Positions 15,379-28,600 of a DNA stretch of 64,000 bases are shown piece after piece. Location of the stretch: the NCBI RefSeq assembly GCF_001039355.2, contig NW_019775582.1, forward strand, positions 232,063 to 296,062, in the 5' to 3' direction. The stretch comes from Lingula anatina. Lineage: Eukaryota; Brachiopoda; Lingulata; Lingulida; Lingulidae. Position numbers and translations under genes: made by a program. The stretch's first letter is position 1, and each line of letters opens with the position of its first letter. The notes under the pieces are model-generated. The model did not search any database. It was not told the DNA's origin and saw only the letters and a program-made list of their open reading frames with translations.

Positions 15379-16540
15379 CTTGATCCTGGGCTGCGAAATT
15401 CAGTGCTTTCATGCAGGTTTGAAATTTGAAATATGAAAAATAACTGTTGCTGAAAGTTTTTGCCCCAGTGATTTGCACTGACTGTTAAGCAGCTTCAAGT
15501 TGTATATATTTGACTGCCAATTGAATACCACTGTGGAAGGTGAGGAATTGTGGAAGGCATCCAATATGTATATAAATATCTGTAATAAAAATGTTATAAA
15601 ACTTTTTTTAAGCTTTTGACATTATTTAAAATTAAAGTGAGACTAGAACTACAAACTTCGTGTTATAAGTTGTGGTTTCACAATATGTTTTTTTGAAGAT
15701 CGGTTAGCTGAAAATTATTGCAACTTTAAAGAAATATTATTGTAGTAAATTTTTTGAAATAATTTAAGCTTGAAACCCTCACTGATTAGAGCAATTTTGA
15801 AATTTGATTTGCATGATCCACTTAGTGGTCATTCTGATTATTATTTGAGAATATCCAAGGGTTCTTTAATTGTGAGGTTTGGTTTACTTCATTTTATTGT
15901 GTTAAAATCCTCAGAACATGTCAAGTTTTCATGCAACAAACCATGGCATGTCAAGTTTGGCAGAGGGCCTGCACACTATGCTTTCTCTGAAGACTCCTAA
16001 GTATGTGACCAAACAAGTGTTTTCACTCCATGAAATATCCAACTGGAAGTAGCAAAAAGTAAATACAAAGTTGAGCAAAGTGATTTATAAGAATCTTGAT
16101 TTTATTTAATTCTGCAGCAGTGCCTGCCTGCACATTTCTCAATCTGCAGAACATTATAATTAAGTCATCATATGGATACAACCAGTATCCAATTAAAACA
16201 AAAGTATAACAGGTGTGCACTGAAACAAATGTAAAGGTATGAATATTCACTGACTTGGGGGCCTTTTTTCTGACCCCACTGCATCCATTTGATACTTTCT
16301 GACATGTTTTGAGATATTTTTTTGTTTGTTTTGAAATAAAGTAAGTCTGGTTACATGTTGCAAGTCCACTTTTCAAAAGTTAATCAAGACTTCATGCAGC
16401 AGGTTTCTCCCCCTTTAGGTATAATTGAAAATCACAAAGAAGACTGCAGACAAAGTTGAAGAATTTCTTTGTCTTAAGCTGTAGAATGCATACATGTCAG
16501 GCGTGCCAGCATTCTAGTATTATATTTCAAGACATTTACA
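15379..16540. other. Convergent 3' flanks of YEATS4 and PRKDC
   Basis: No convincing gene. The YEATS4 polyadenylation signal AATAAA is at 15584-15589 (plus). A candidate PRKDC signal, AATAAA on the minus strand, is at 16101-16106, which would give a 3' UTR of about 0.4 kb. About 500 bp separates the two predicted transcript ends. Open frames here lack family similarity and splice context. Confidence 0.6.
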
Positions 16541-19500
16541 TCAGACCCAGGGTTCCCAGCCTTCATAAGCTCTGCCTAATATATTAGGGTCTGTTGCCTG
16601 GTCTATGAGACAAGCCACTTGCTGCTCTGGAGTAAGATCCACTTCTGCAAACTTGGTTCTTGTGTTGTCTTGTCCTTGTGTTATTGCAATAAATGCCTGA
16701 TAAGTCTTTCCTCTCCTCTTGTGACCTAGTTCCAGTTCATCCCTTGAAATAAAAGAAGGGAAAAATCTGGGCAAAAACAAAAAAATGCTACTTTTCTTAA
16801 AATTAATCATTAATATCTGAACCAGTACCACAGATTTTGTAACTATGGAAAATGTTTGATGATTCTCATTTTATAAATTGGTTAGAAAAAAAATTGAAAA
16901 ATATGGAGTGATCCTCAATGAAGGATATTCAAGTTACAAAATTTTAAAGACAGTATTCAATGGAAACAGAAAGTTATGTAGAGTTGAAATTGGGAGCCAA
17001 GGTGGCTGGTCACAAGTGTCTCAGACTTAAGGGATAACAACTCTTCGTGTGAGATCTATATTTCACAATAAATACACTGTAAACAATTACAGAAATAAAG
17101 TATTTTCTATTTTACCACAAAAACAGAAGTTATAGCAATTATTCTAAAATCTGTGTTTGTTATTTGACCATGTGACCTCCACTGATGGCTACACTCTGCA
17201 ATAATTTCTAAGGCGTTTGTTACAAAAACCAACTTTTAAGTAAAAAAATCAGGGAACAACTTTGATTATATAAATGGATTAACTAACCATTGGTTAGTAT
17301 GGGAAAATTGTCTTTTACCCCAGGAATATTCATTTTTTGGCCAAAATGAAAAGCTGTTATCCTTTTAAGTAAAAGACGTAATATTTTTAGAAAGTATTCC
17401 ATGTGCAGCACTGCACTTCATGACGAAGCATTCAAAGCCTATGGTACCATACTTTGCACATACTCCCACATACCACTGTTTACCTAAAAGTACTTGAAAA
17501 CTGGACCTACAAATAGATCTATTTTCAACAAATATCATAATGTACATGGTTCGTCAGTCAGGATCACCCTGTACAAAATATTACTTTTTTTTTCAACTGG
17601 TTCAAAACATACAGAGGTGTCTACTGACCTAAACTGTTTTTCTCTAATTACCTTGTTATACACCATGGGTTAGCACCCTTCAGTTTTCTTTTGGCAAAAG
17701 CTACTTTTTGCTTTGGGTACCACTTAGCATCCTCTTTATCCTCTTGGGATGACATGGTAGTCTGAAGCTGTTTCTCAGCGAAAGCCTGCAATAAATTGCA
17801 CTGAGTGTATCTCACATTCATTAACCAATTTATGCATATTTCTGTTGGTGTTTTAACACTTGGTAGTTAAAACTTGGTAGTTTTTAAAATGTATACACTT
17901 ATGTGCTACAAATAGTGAACACATAATTCAAAAGAAAACTATTTTTAAAAAGATCACAACTGTTTATCTTAAATCTTAATTTAAAAATCTGCCCCTATAT
18001 ACCACAGTTCTGTCACATAATGTTATAATGTTAATTGTGTACACTGCCAAAGGTAAATATATTTAACATCTATTCTTTGGAGCACATCATCTAGAAACCC
18101 ATGGTATTTTGTTCTACGTAGCTTGAAAACTCAAGTTATTTATCATCAAAAAGCTATAAACCCACCAGCCAATCGACAGAAAGGTCTTTGACAAAGACAT
18201 CCATAGTGTTCAGAAGGAGATCATAGTTTGCACGCAGGGCACGTAACGCATGCACCATGGTGCTTTCTATTAATCCCTTTTCACGCAGTGGCATCATCAC
18301 ATTCAAAATTTGCCTGGTCAGACGTATTGGCATGAGTTCTGGGACAGGTAAAAACTGGAAAAGGAATTGTCAGTGAAATGTCTGGATCCAGATATGAGTG
18401 CTTCTACTGTTGAGGAAAATTTAGCTTGTAGATGATATCATGTTCAAGATACACTTTAAAAATAGTTGGAATCTTTTAATGAATTATTTATTGCAGTGCA
18501 GTCACTGATAAATGTATTCCTTCAATGTTTTCTACTCCTTGTTTTTGTTCTTCTCTTTCTCTCCCTCTCTCTCACTCTCAAACACCCACAATACACTGAT
18601 TATACTGATATCTAAAGAGTCAAATGTATTGTAAACAACACATGAAATATCATCAAACCCTTACCTGTGTCGCTGACCCAAAGGCATGCCCAAAGTCAAT
18701 CCCTATCATTCCTCCGGTTTCTAGGTCCACCATAAAGTTGGATAAATGTCTGTCCCCAATCCCCAGTATGTAATGACAAATACACAGCAGTGCATGGGAG
18801 ATGGCAAAATGACGCCGCAGAGTATAAAATGTCTCAGGGGAAGTGCTCATTTGTAAATATGCCCTCCTGAAAAAATTTGACAATCAGTCTAAATTATGTT
18901 GCTTTTTATTACAAGTAAAGTGCATTTTGTGTGCAAGAAACCATCAAAGTCATGTAAAAAAATCTGACACTGTTTTAACTTGGTTCTCAAAGTAAATTTG
19001 AAAAAAATATTTTGAGAAATATAAATTTTTATCCATGTCTCACCTTAGCAGATCCCAGGGCAGAGAGTTTTCCTTATCTTGGCAGCTTTTGACAGCTTCT
19101 GTTCTGCTGCACCTTTCATACATCCCCCAGTATTTCTTACATATATTAGGGTCTGATGGATTCCCGTAACGGCTTAGAAAATTTCTCTGTAGTATCGCAG
19201 CCCTAATAATAGAAATATATTCATCATTTTATCATTACGGTTCATATCTCATGATCTTACTTGGCTTTTCATTTAAATATGCTTCTTAATTTCATAAGAT
19301 ACCGTAACTGGAAAACAATATACAACAGATCACAACCTATTTTCAGAAAGCATCTTTATAAAAAAAAGAATATCTGTGTCATCATATCTTTTGATCTAAA
19401 ATAATCTATAATAATGACGATGATGATAACAAAACTGAAATGACCACCTATCTAATCATGATAGCTTTAAAATTCCAGTTAACAACAGTTTCATATCTGG

Positions 19501-19614
19501 CAGTTATCAAATTAAGAAGCATACTTTTGCTGTGCCTTCTCCTGTTCTGTCATGGTGCCATACACAACTTCTTTCAGTGTCTTTGTCTGGTTGACCCATT
19601 CAATTAATCCCACT
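16541..19614 (-). CDS. PRKDC: PRKDC last six exons: kinase C-lobe and FATC
   Basis: Exons: 19525-19614, 19044-19202, 18665-18866, 18166-18354, 17652-17785, 16541-16742. They begin at [16 protein letters not shown], after the hinge side of the kinase. Exon 18665-18866 holds the catalytic loop [12 protein letters not shown] (DRH and N) and the metal-binding IDFGHAFG. Exon 18166-18354 encodes the conserved [15 protein letters not shown] activation-segment side. The FATC tail reads [13 protein letters not shown]...GWEPWV and ends at the stop codon 16541-16543. All internal phases agree. Confidence 0.96.
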
Positions 19615-22600
19615 CTGAAATAAAAGACATAAATTGTTATTAAAGAGAAATTATAACATTAAGACGTTACAGCTTCCGCTAGGTTTTTCCCCTCCAAGTT
19701 ATATTCAGGATATCCAGAATTTTTTGTGATGCCTGGCTAAAGATGTGATCCTGGTAGAGCTTGTAGATGATAACTACAGTACCTCATGTACAGCTGTTTG
19801 AGCTGTATGAACCCTGACAGGTAACAGACTGGTATACATGTAATTGTACCACCAGCGTTAGCGCTGGTGGTACACATGGTTTCGGTCCCGTCCGGATCGT
19901 TCCGCCGGCTNAGCACGGCGTCCTCTAAGGAGAAGGCGATCCTGTCTTCTTGGTGTGAAACGCGAACACCCTGGTCGAGGTATTGGAGTAGGTGCCCCTG
20001 TTGCAGTATTTCTTTGGAGGATTTTCCAAACGGTTCCAGATAAATGTTGAATTACCTTGCAATGGCTGTCCGTTTCTGGCCATTTTCTCTGAAAGCAAGA
20101 ATCCCACAGTAAGCTGCGTTGCTTAGCTGTCGAACCATATCTTCACTAAGGTACCTGTCAAGTTTCAGAGCGATCCCTCTGTTGCTTCTCTAAACACACT
20201 CCAAAGATTGACCAAACCCATGCGTTTTTATACAAGGGCAGAAATTGCCGAAAAGACCACCCCTCACATTTCTGACCACAGAACATGCAACTGCATGCAT
20301 CAATTGTTCGAGAGTTGTGTGGTAATTAGGTAACACACCTGGCTACAGATTGAGTGACACCTCAGCTTTGGATTTAAAGTAGTTAAAGAGAAATGTAATA
20401 TTTTGTAGAAAATTTACTCGCCAAAAATTAATATTCCAGATTAATTCTGTAATTCTGTATTGATAGATACGTATTTGTGATGGACACTTTGGTCATTTCG
20501 ACCGCAATGGCTTTAAGCGTTATATACAGGTAAGAGGTCACTGACCTTCATCTCAGCCTGTGACACGTTCACGGGACCGTAGGCCGGATTGTATAGACTA
20601 GGGTCGGTGTAGGAGGGGTCCATGACGTCATCAGAGTTGAAGTTTGAACTGTCCCAGGACCAATTGCCGTATAATCTAGAATCAGAAAATGAAGTACTTA
20701 TTCTGCCTGTGGTGATAACGACAAATGCAAAATGTTTTTAAAGGAGCAAATGATGAAAATTTGAACAATTAAGACAATGTTTTTGTATCACTTATTTCTA
20801 TATATGCTAAAGAATATTACGCATTAATTACAAATCTGATTCTTTTCACCTCTGTATACAGTTTATAAACCATATGGTATTTTATCGCCATATTCTGAAT
20901 TTCAAAGAGAAGAAGTCAAGAATAAATATGTAATCAAGCTCATAAGTACATTGATCTTTCTTTCTAATAGTTGTCGTATTTTTTTCCTTATGACTCACAT
21001 GACTCGGCAAATTCCACTGCCTTGTCCTTGGTGACCACGGTGCCATTGGCCATGGTGAAATCGTTGTCCTGGTTGTCGTCCATCAGTCCGCATAGTCCAG
21101 ACGTCTGTCCCTTAAAACTGACAGTTAGACCAGAACGTACGTTAAGGAAGAGACGCCCCATCAACGGACTGAACCGGACGTCTACTGTGACAGATACACC
21201 TTTGGGGAAATAAAGCGTTGACACAATCAGTGCCAATCACCACAGGCGTGAGGAAAGGAAAGGGGGAACTATTCAATTTGGTTCAAAGAAGTGTACAGAG
21301 TCACTAAACCATGTTTTCCGTGCCTAGGACTACCATGGTTGAAATACGTAGCTAAGCCCTCCACCCCCTCCCGGTGTAACGTGTAAGAGAGCCCGCTTCC
21401 CATTCATTTATACCAGTGAGCCTTGCCCTAGATTTGGACCCATTTAGGTCAGGCAAACCCTAACCATTATAACTATACGGAGGGTGGACTTTCTGTTACA
21501 CGGACCCTCAGTTTCGTTACACCGACCTCCAGCGGCTTTTTCACACCATATATAGTAGAACACATACCAGTTATTAACTCACAGCCTACAGTGTATATCA
21601 CATCCAGTGACAATAGTGTATGAGAATATTCTCTTCAAATTACGCCCCTTAAGGTAAAAGAACATAAATATAACAGTCTAAATACCGGTGTCATACTGGA
21701 TTGCAATCATCATCACGGCACCAGTGGCGTTGTTCCTGACCTTAGCAATATCTACAATGACGGTGTCGTTGTTAAGCGTCAATCTTGTGTTGTTTTTGGT
21801 TATGCTCTGGACTAGCCCGTCAATTCTGAGTAAAAAAAGAATTGTTATCTAAACGTACATATGTGTGTTTTATATGCCAGATATACAGAATTTTCTATAT
21901 TACCGTGAGGTACATGGCACATGTAGTAGGACGTCTACAATTACGATCATTTTAATGATACCTTTAAAAATCTTAGAACTATACATCCATTTATTTCATT
22001 GACCATATGATTGATAAAACAAGCGTAACCATCATGCTGTTTGTTAGATCCAAAGTTTGATAGAATCTTTCCCGATTTTAATGTCATATTATTCAAAGGC
22101 AATGTTACTAGTACACTCTTTATACACTCCCAATTCACCTTAAAGTAGGAAAAGTGGTCTCAGTAGCATTGGTCGGTGTAGTAATGGTGGCCACACTGTG
22201 GCCGACCTTGACCGCGGCGGCACCAACCAGTGACGCTTGTTTATAGCCGAAGAACCTGACTTGTACGCCAAAGTCGTTAGCTGTACTCATACAGTCCCAG
22301 AACTCCCCGATACCATGGTAGTCGTAGGAAATACCTTAGGAAACAACGAATTCATACAGTAAGTTATACCATTACTCTAGCAAACATGGGGCACAACGGT
22401 TATTTCATTTCAACGATTACTTTCCTTTGTTTTTCGAGACGGTATGATTAGGTCAGGAAATAAACATTGATTCATACTTAACCGCCGAAGCATTGTAAAG
22501 AAAAAAATTCTCTAAAATATACACGTATGTTACAAATGTGATTCAAAGAACCGCAGTATATTATGCCTTTCCAAACATTTTGAAAAACATGTCTAAGGAT

Positions 22601-25600
22601 AAAGTGATTTAAATTCGATGAGAAATTTGACGATGTTCACCCACCATCTGCTGTCTGTAAGTGAGGATCACCTCCCATGTTTCTTGGTATTCTGACATTA
22701 CAACAGACGCCAGTCCAGAATGAGGTATACCAGCCCGCTTGGCGCCAGTTGTCGCTAGTGTGAATTCAGTCCTTCCACAGTCGCCATGTTGGAAATAATA
22801 TATGTTGGACTGTGGCACTGGCCTTAATAAACATGCCTCAGTATTGTTGTGTACCTGAATGTCAAAGTCGGCAAGGTGGGCATAATTTACCTGAGGATTC
22901 AGGGCTTCGTTTGAAGTGAAGGGTTGCCCATGTCAACACACCTTCCATGTTAAAGGGACAGTTACAACTTGACCCAGGCACAGTAATTAGGCCCCTAAAG
23001 ATAGACGAGTTGCCTCAAAAAGAATACACGTAGAAAGGTTAATTGATCTTGGCAAAACTTATTAAGTTTTGGAAAGAGAGCTCCATAGCAAGAAAGTGCC
23101 CCTAGGAAGTATGATTTATCAAAGTGCGTTTTCCTATGTCCGCAATTTCAGAAGAGTTGTCAGTAAATATACATAAGTGCCGGTAGCCTACTACCTGCAT
23201 AAGGTTGTGTTATTAAGTAATATCCTTTTTTATTGATGTATTGAGCATGACCAGTAATGTTAATTAAATAATTATTTTTATTTAAAATAATTATTCAGTC
23301 CATCGTAAGAATCATGAAACTAGGTATAGTTAGATAATTTATTTGCACATGTATAGATGCAATTTCTCAGCCAATGGAATAATGCAGGTTTGGAAATCTT
23401 TTTGTAACAGTTCAAGAAATAAAATTTAAAGAAAGAAAACATTTTATAAATGAACAGTTTTTGTTCTTTTTTTTTTTTCAAAAAAGCACTTCTGAATTGT
23501 TTTACTTGAGTAGAAACACCATATTATTTCATCGCTCTGAAAATTCATTAAAAAGCAGCAAAACCAAATATTTTATTTAAAAAAAATAATTATTCAGTCC
23601 ATAGTAAAAACCATGAAACCATGTAATACTTATACAATTTATTTGTGCAATAACTTTCCTGAAAACATAGCTGCAATTTCTCAGCCAATGGATTACTGTA
23701 GATATGGAAAACTTTTTGTAACAGTTTAAGAAATAAAAATTAAAGAAAGCAAACATTTTACAAATAAACAGTTTTTTGTTCCTTTTCACAAAATAGTACT
23801 TATGAATTATTTTACTTGAATAGAACCACCACATTATGTCATCACTTTGAAAATTCTTTAAAAAGCAGAAAAAACAAATTATTTGCTGTAAATACAACTA
23901 TCAAATTATTTCATCCCACTGAAAATACTTTACAAATAGCATCATAGGATTTTTTTTTCATTACAGTTAAATATTATTAAAAACAGCATAAACACATAGT
24001 ACTTTTTGTAAAGAATATAGCACCACCAAATTATTTCATTTTAATTAACAATTTTTTTTTAATGGCACTTCAAAATTGTGATTGCAGCTAAAACCATCTC
24101 ATACAGGGGTACTTTCTATAAACTAGCTGACACATACTTCCTATAGTGTTTTTCATTAAATAAAGTTATCCTGGGCAAAATACATGTAGAAAAATATCCA
24201 GTGTCAGAATGGATCAACCCCACAAACAGATCTTTGAATGTAAACACAACAAAATTGCAGAATGGGCGATTTGTAATGAACATCTGGCCTTCTAACTGAA
24301 TATAGTATTTGCGGGTTTTCTTTAGGCCCAGATTCGTGCACGAGATACACATTCCAAAAAGGGGAAATCAGGTCCGGGTCCAACTGTCATGTGTCTGCAA
24401 TGGTTTTGGACACAACAATGATTCATACAGTTTGTTCATATACTCCTTCTCTGTAGCTGCAATTATCTCTCCAAATCTGGAAGCAGTGATCCTCCATTGT
24501 CTCTCCTTGTGTCAGATTGCGCTCTTTCCTTGTTATAACTTGCTATGCTCAGTGTCCTTCGCTGTTTGTTCCTCAACCTGAAATATTCATATCCCATTAA
24601 AGCATGGTAGATGGTTACAGCATTAAATAGTTTAGATACAATATTATAATTCTATGATGTCACACATCACCTAGTTTGATAATTCTTTATCATATTTGGG
24701 CCTGATTCTTAATATTAGACCTCTGTTTTCACTTACATCATTCCCTCTATCCATGCTTTATTCTTTTCATGGCACTTGACAATAGTTGTTGTCCATCACA
24801 GCCGCCTGTAAGTCAGCTTTAGTGTAGGCATAACTGGTGGCTACATCAATCTTTGCNTATCACCTAGTTTGATAATTCTTTCTCATATTTGTACCCGATT
24901 CTTAATAGTAGACCTCTGTTTTCACTTACATCATTCCCTCTATCCATGCTTTATTCTTTTCATGGCACTTGGCAATAGTTGTTGTCCACCACAGCCGCCT
25001 GTAAGTCAGCTTTAGGGTAGGCATTACTGGTGGCTACATCAATCTTTGCCGCTGATGTGAAGTGATAGGTAAGATTCCTGAAGTAATCATTTTATCCTGC
25101 TCTTGAAGTTGGCTGTCCTGGGGTCCTGAAATTGACAGTTTCAGGCTTTGCCCCCGATATATGGGCCTTCTTTGGGTAACCTTATAAAGAAAATAAATAA
25201 GTACATTAACTAAGTATAAAAATCTTTCGTGCTACTAAAACAAAATATGAGCGTAGGCCTACTCGTACCTACAGTAGTCTACATGTACATGTACATAACA
25301 TGTCAGATTTGACACACACACCTCGACTAATTTTTGATTTTTTCAAGGAAAATAGTTAGCATTCGTGTTTTTCAAGCACTTAATAAAAAGAAAACACATA
25401 CCTTCCAGTCAATCCACATTTTCATCCAGATGTTATGGCACCACATTCAAGTAAATTGCGTTTGAGTTGGTTCACTGTCAGCGACGCGTGCACACGCTCC
25501 ATGTTAAACTCTGGTGTAAAGCCGTGAGCGAGATTCTGCGAGATTTTAGAAGGACTGCTTTCACCCCCACGCCATCTAGCGGCAGACCCTTAAAGCGGGT

Positions 25601-28600
25601 ATTCCCCATTATACATTCCAAATACAGTGCTATTAAAGCTAAAATATGCATTTCCAAACAGCTCCATTTATATGTTCATACCTCTTCACTCATTGTCATT
25701 ATTTTCTTTCCATCTTTTCCAAATGCACTGTCAAGGTCTTTGCAATAAGCCTATAAAATTTAAACTAAGCTTTAGTATCTATATCTCAATTTTCAGAACA
25801 ATTAGTACGAAAATACATTCAATCATGTCTCCTTTGTATCTCAAGGTCTTTGCAATAAACCTATATAATATAATATAAACTAAGCTTTAGTACATCTCAA
25901 TTTTCAGCAACAGTTAGCATGAAAACACATTCAATTGTGTCTCCTTTGTATTCCAAGGACATCAAAGTAGGATCATAAGATAGAAAAAAGAATATAAATT
26001 GATTGAAATGTACGTAATTAAACAAAAAATAGTGAGCACGCAAATTGAAATTTGGCCCATCTCAGACTGCTCTTTTACTTTAAAATGAACCTTGTCAGAC
26101 TGCTCCTCTAGGAGAAGTTTTCATTTCTTCACAGAAATTCCCAAAATTGAGGAATTAAATGTATTGCAGGCATGCACATACATGCACACACGCGTGTGCA
26201 CACACACACACACACACACAGGCATTTGCACTCGTTTCATATCCAATATGATTGACCTATTACTAGTTACAAGTAAAATTTTTTTAAGTTCGATTATGAT
26301 TGATTGGAGGCTTTGCACTTTTTCTTTCATTTAAATTCTATTGCGTATCATACTTTATCTATTTAATGACACAACAACTATACCTTGGCAAACTTTTGCC
26401 TGTATTGTCCAATTTCTACTGAGTCTGGTTCTGTGTCAAAGATATCTTGTGACACTCCACCAGCTTGCCTCTGTGTCATCATGAGACTGGAGTACATTTG
26501 TGTGTAACACCGCTGTACAGCATCTGTGTTTCTCTGCTTGACATGCAACAATTTTGCCATCTCTCCTATCCAGTCCTACACAAATTTCAACATGAAATCA
26601 ATTCAAATATTAAAGAATGGGGAAATCCCTTATCATAACCCTTCACATTGTCCCCACACAAAAACCTACCCCAAATTTTGTAACAAGTCAAATGGAAATC
26701 ACACCAAATTGAAAAAATTTTCATCATCTTGACTTTCTAAATATCTTTATTTTTTGACATCATCAGTCCTAATTATCAAGTTCTCAGCACAGCATTATTT
26801 CTGCTAAGGTCAAACTGATAAAAAACTTTAAAACATGCAAGATAAACAATATTATCCATGTTTACTGTTTATAGTTTTAGTACTGTTTCATTTCTAGTCA
26901 CCTTAAATAGCGCATTTGGTTGACCAAATTGTTCTAAAGCATTGATGAATGTCTCTACAAGTGGAATTTTACTCAGTGAAAAATCCAGTCTGAAAAAAAG
27001 AAAATACTGATAAAAAGTGTATGTGCACTTCAAAGAAAAAATCTCTTAACCCATATTATTTCTTTAATGTGCCATTAGGAAAATATAAGGTTATCTTCTT
27101 AACTTATCAGATGTTCTTCTGACAAAGAAATAACTTAAAAATGCTGAATGATAAACTCCTCAAAATACATGTACCAACCTCTCAACAACAGCTTGATTCT
27201 CTTTTCCTTCTGAAGATCGCTCAAATGTGTAACACTCTTTACTAACTTTAAATGGATAAACCAATGCCTGAAAATCAACAACACCTCACACTCAAATACA
27301 AAAGAAAACAAGAAAACATTTTATTGCATCATCTCTTTGAGGGATTTGGGGAAGGGGGAAGTCATGATTAACTAAAAAAGCAATGAAGACTTTTTTCTCA
27401 ACAATAATTGCTAGTTGTCTATCTATATCAAACTTGACCAAACAATATCATCCTATTTTGATGTAAGTTTTGAATAATAACTGAAGTACATCTGGAAGTC
27501 TCACAACTCTTCTTATAAAACTTCACTTCATATTATAATTTCTCAATTCATTAACATAAAACAACACAATGTGACATTAGGAAGAGAAAAAATGTTTTAC
27601 TACCTGCGGATATTCTCTGGCAATTCTAATTAGTATGTTGTGGACAGCAGGGGCTTCAGGCTTGTCCAGTAGAGCTACTAACTGACCAATCCAGGTCATG
27701 AACATCCAGCATGGAATGACAGACACCTGTATTGTAAAATATCATGGAGTACATAAGACTTTGTATTTTGAATGGAACCATTTTACTAGTATCAGGCACC
27801 AAGTTTGACTGAGCTTTTAAAAGTAACACTTATATTTCAATTTATAATATTAATTATATGAAAATTAACTAGAAAGCATTCTGGGAGTGCAAACCCCCAC
27901 CAAAGCAAAAAAGAAAAAAAACTAATTTAAAAATAACTTAAAACTCATAAAACATATTAAGAGACCCACATCAGTTGAAGGTGTAATCACTTCTTTCCAC
28001 CCTGATTAACTGACTATCATGAAAATTTCATGAAAATACTGATGAAAATATAAGCTGCTTAGTTGGGGGAAGAAACTATACACATTTTCATCCGTAAATA
28101 AGGTAAGCAAACATGACAATATTTAAGCAATTAATGGTTTAATCTACTGCTACTATCTGCCTTCCATTGATGATGTCAATGAACAGATAGGAGGAGGACC
28201 AAGTACCTTACCTTATTAATGAAACCTTGCATAGTGTCTGGATAATATTCCACCAGCTGTAACAGACGTGGGAAACGCTGCCTGGCATCCATGTGGTCAA
28301 GCTCAATACATCTCAGGAGTGAAGTGACCACTGCCTCAGGGTAGCTGTCTATGGATTCACCAGTCAAACTATCATCTTGAAAAGTTTATGTTTAAAATTA
28401 GACCCACTATTTATTTCTTACTTCTTATATTCAATAGAACATAAAGTATGCATATCATATGATTTGAACACCTTCCAATACATCATAAATAATACAAATC
28501 TTTTAAAAGAAACATTTTTACTCCATTTTAATAATCACTTAATGCTTATCTGTGTTTTTAGCATTTCTGTAAGGATATACCTTCTTCTCTAAGCTTCAAG

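Larger units (their letters stand above)
19615..26383. other. 6.8-kb interval replacing PRKDC kinase N-lobe exons
   Basis: Between PRKDC exons 26384-26575 and 19525-19614 I find the palindromic element, two Ns, a VWD gene part, THAP/YqaJ/SAP remnants and tandem repeats, but no sequence matching the conserved human blocks ELEIPGQYDG, MASLRRPKRI or KGGEDLRQDQR. 19615-19845 and 25600-26383 appear as ordinary intron. Confidence 0.8.

Noticed and set aside
15770-16000. 76-codon plus-strand open frame after YEATS4
   Set aside because: It lies in the 3' flank beyond a polyadenylation signal, has no family similarity, and AT-rich sequence gives such frames by chance.
20971-21213. 80-codon plus-strand open frame
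   Set aside because: It is antisense to the VWD exon, whose minus-strand frame has the GLCG domain block and consistent phases.
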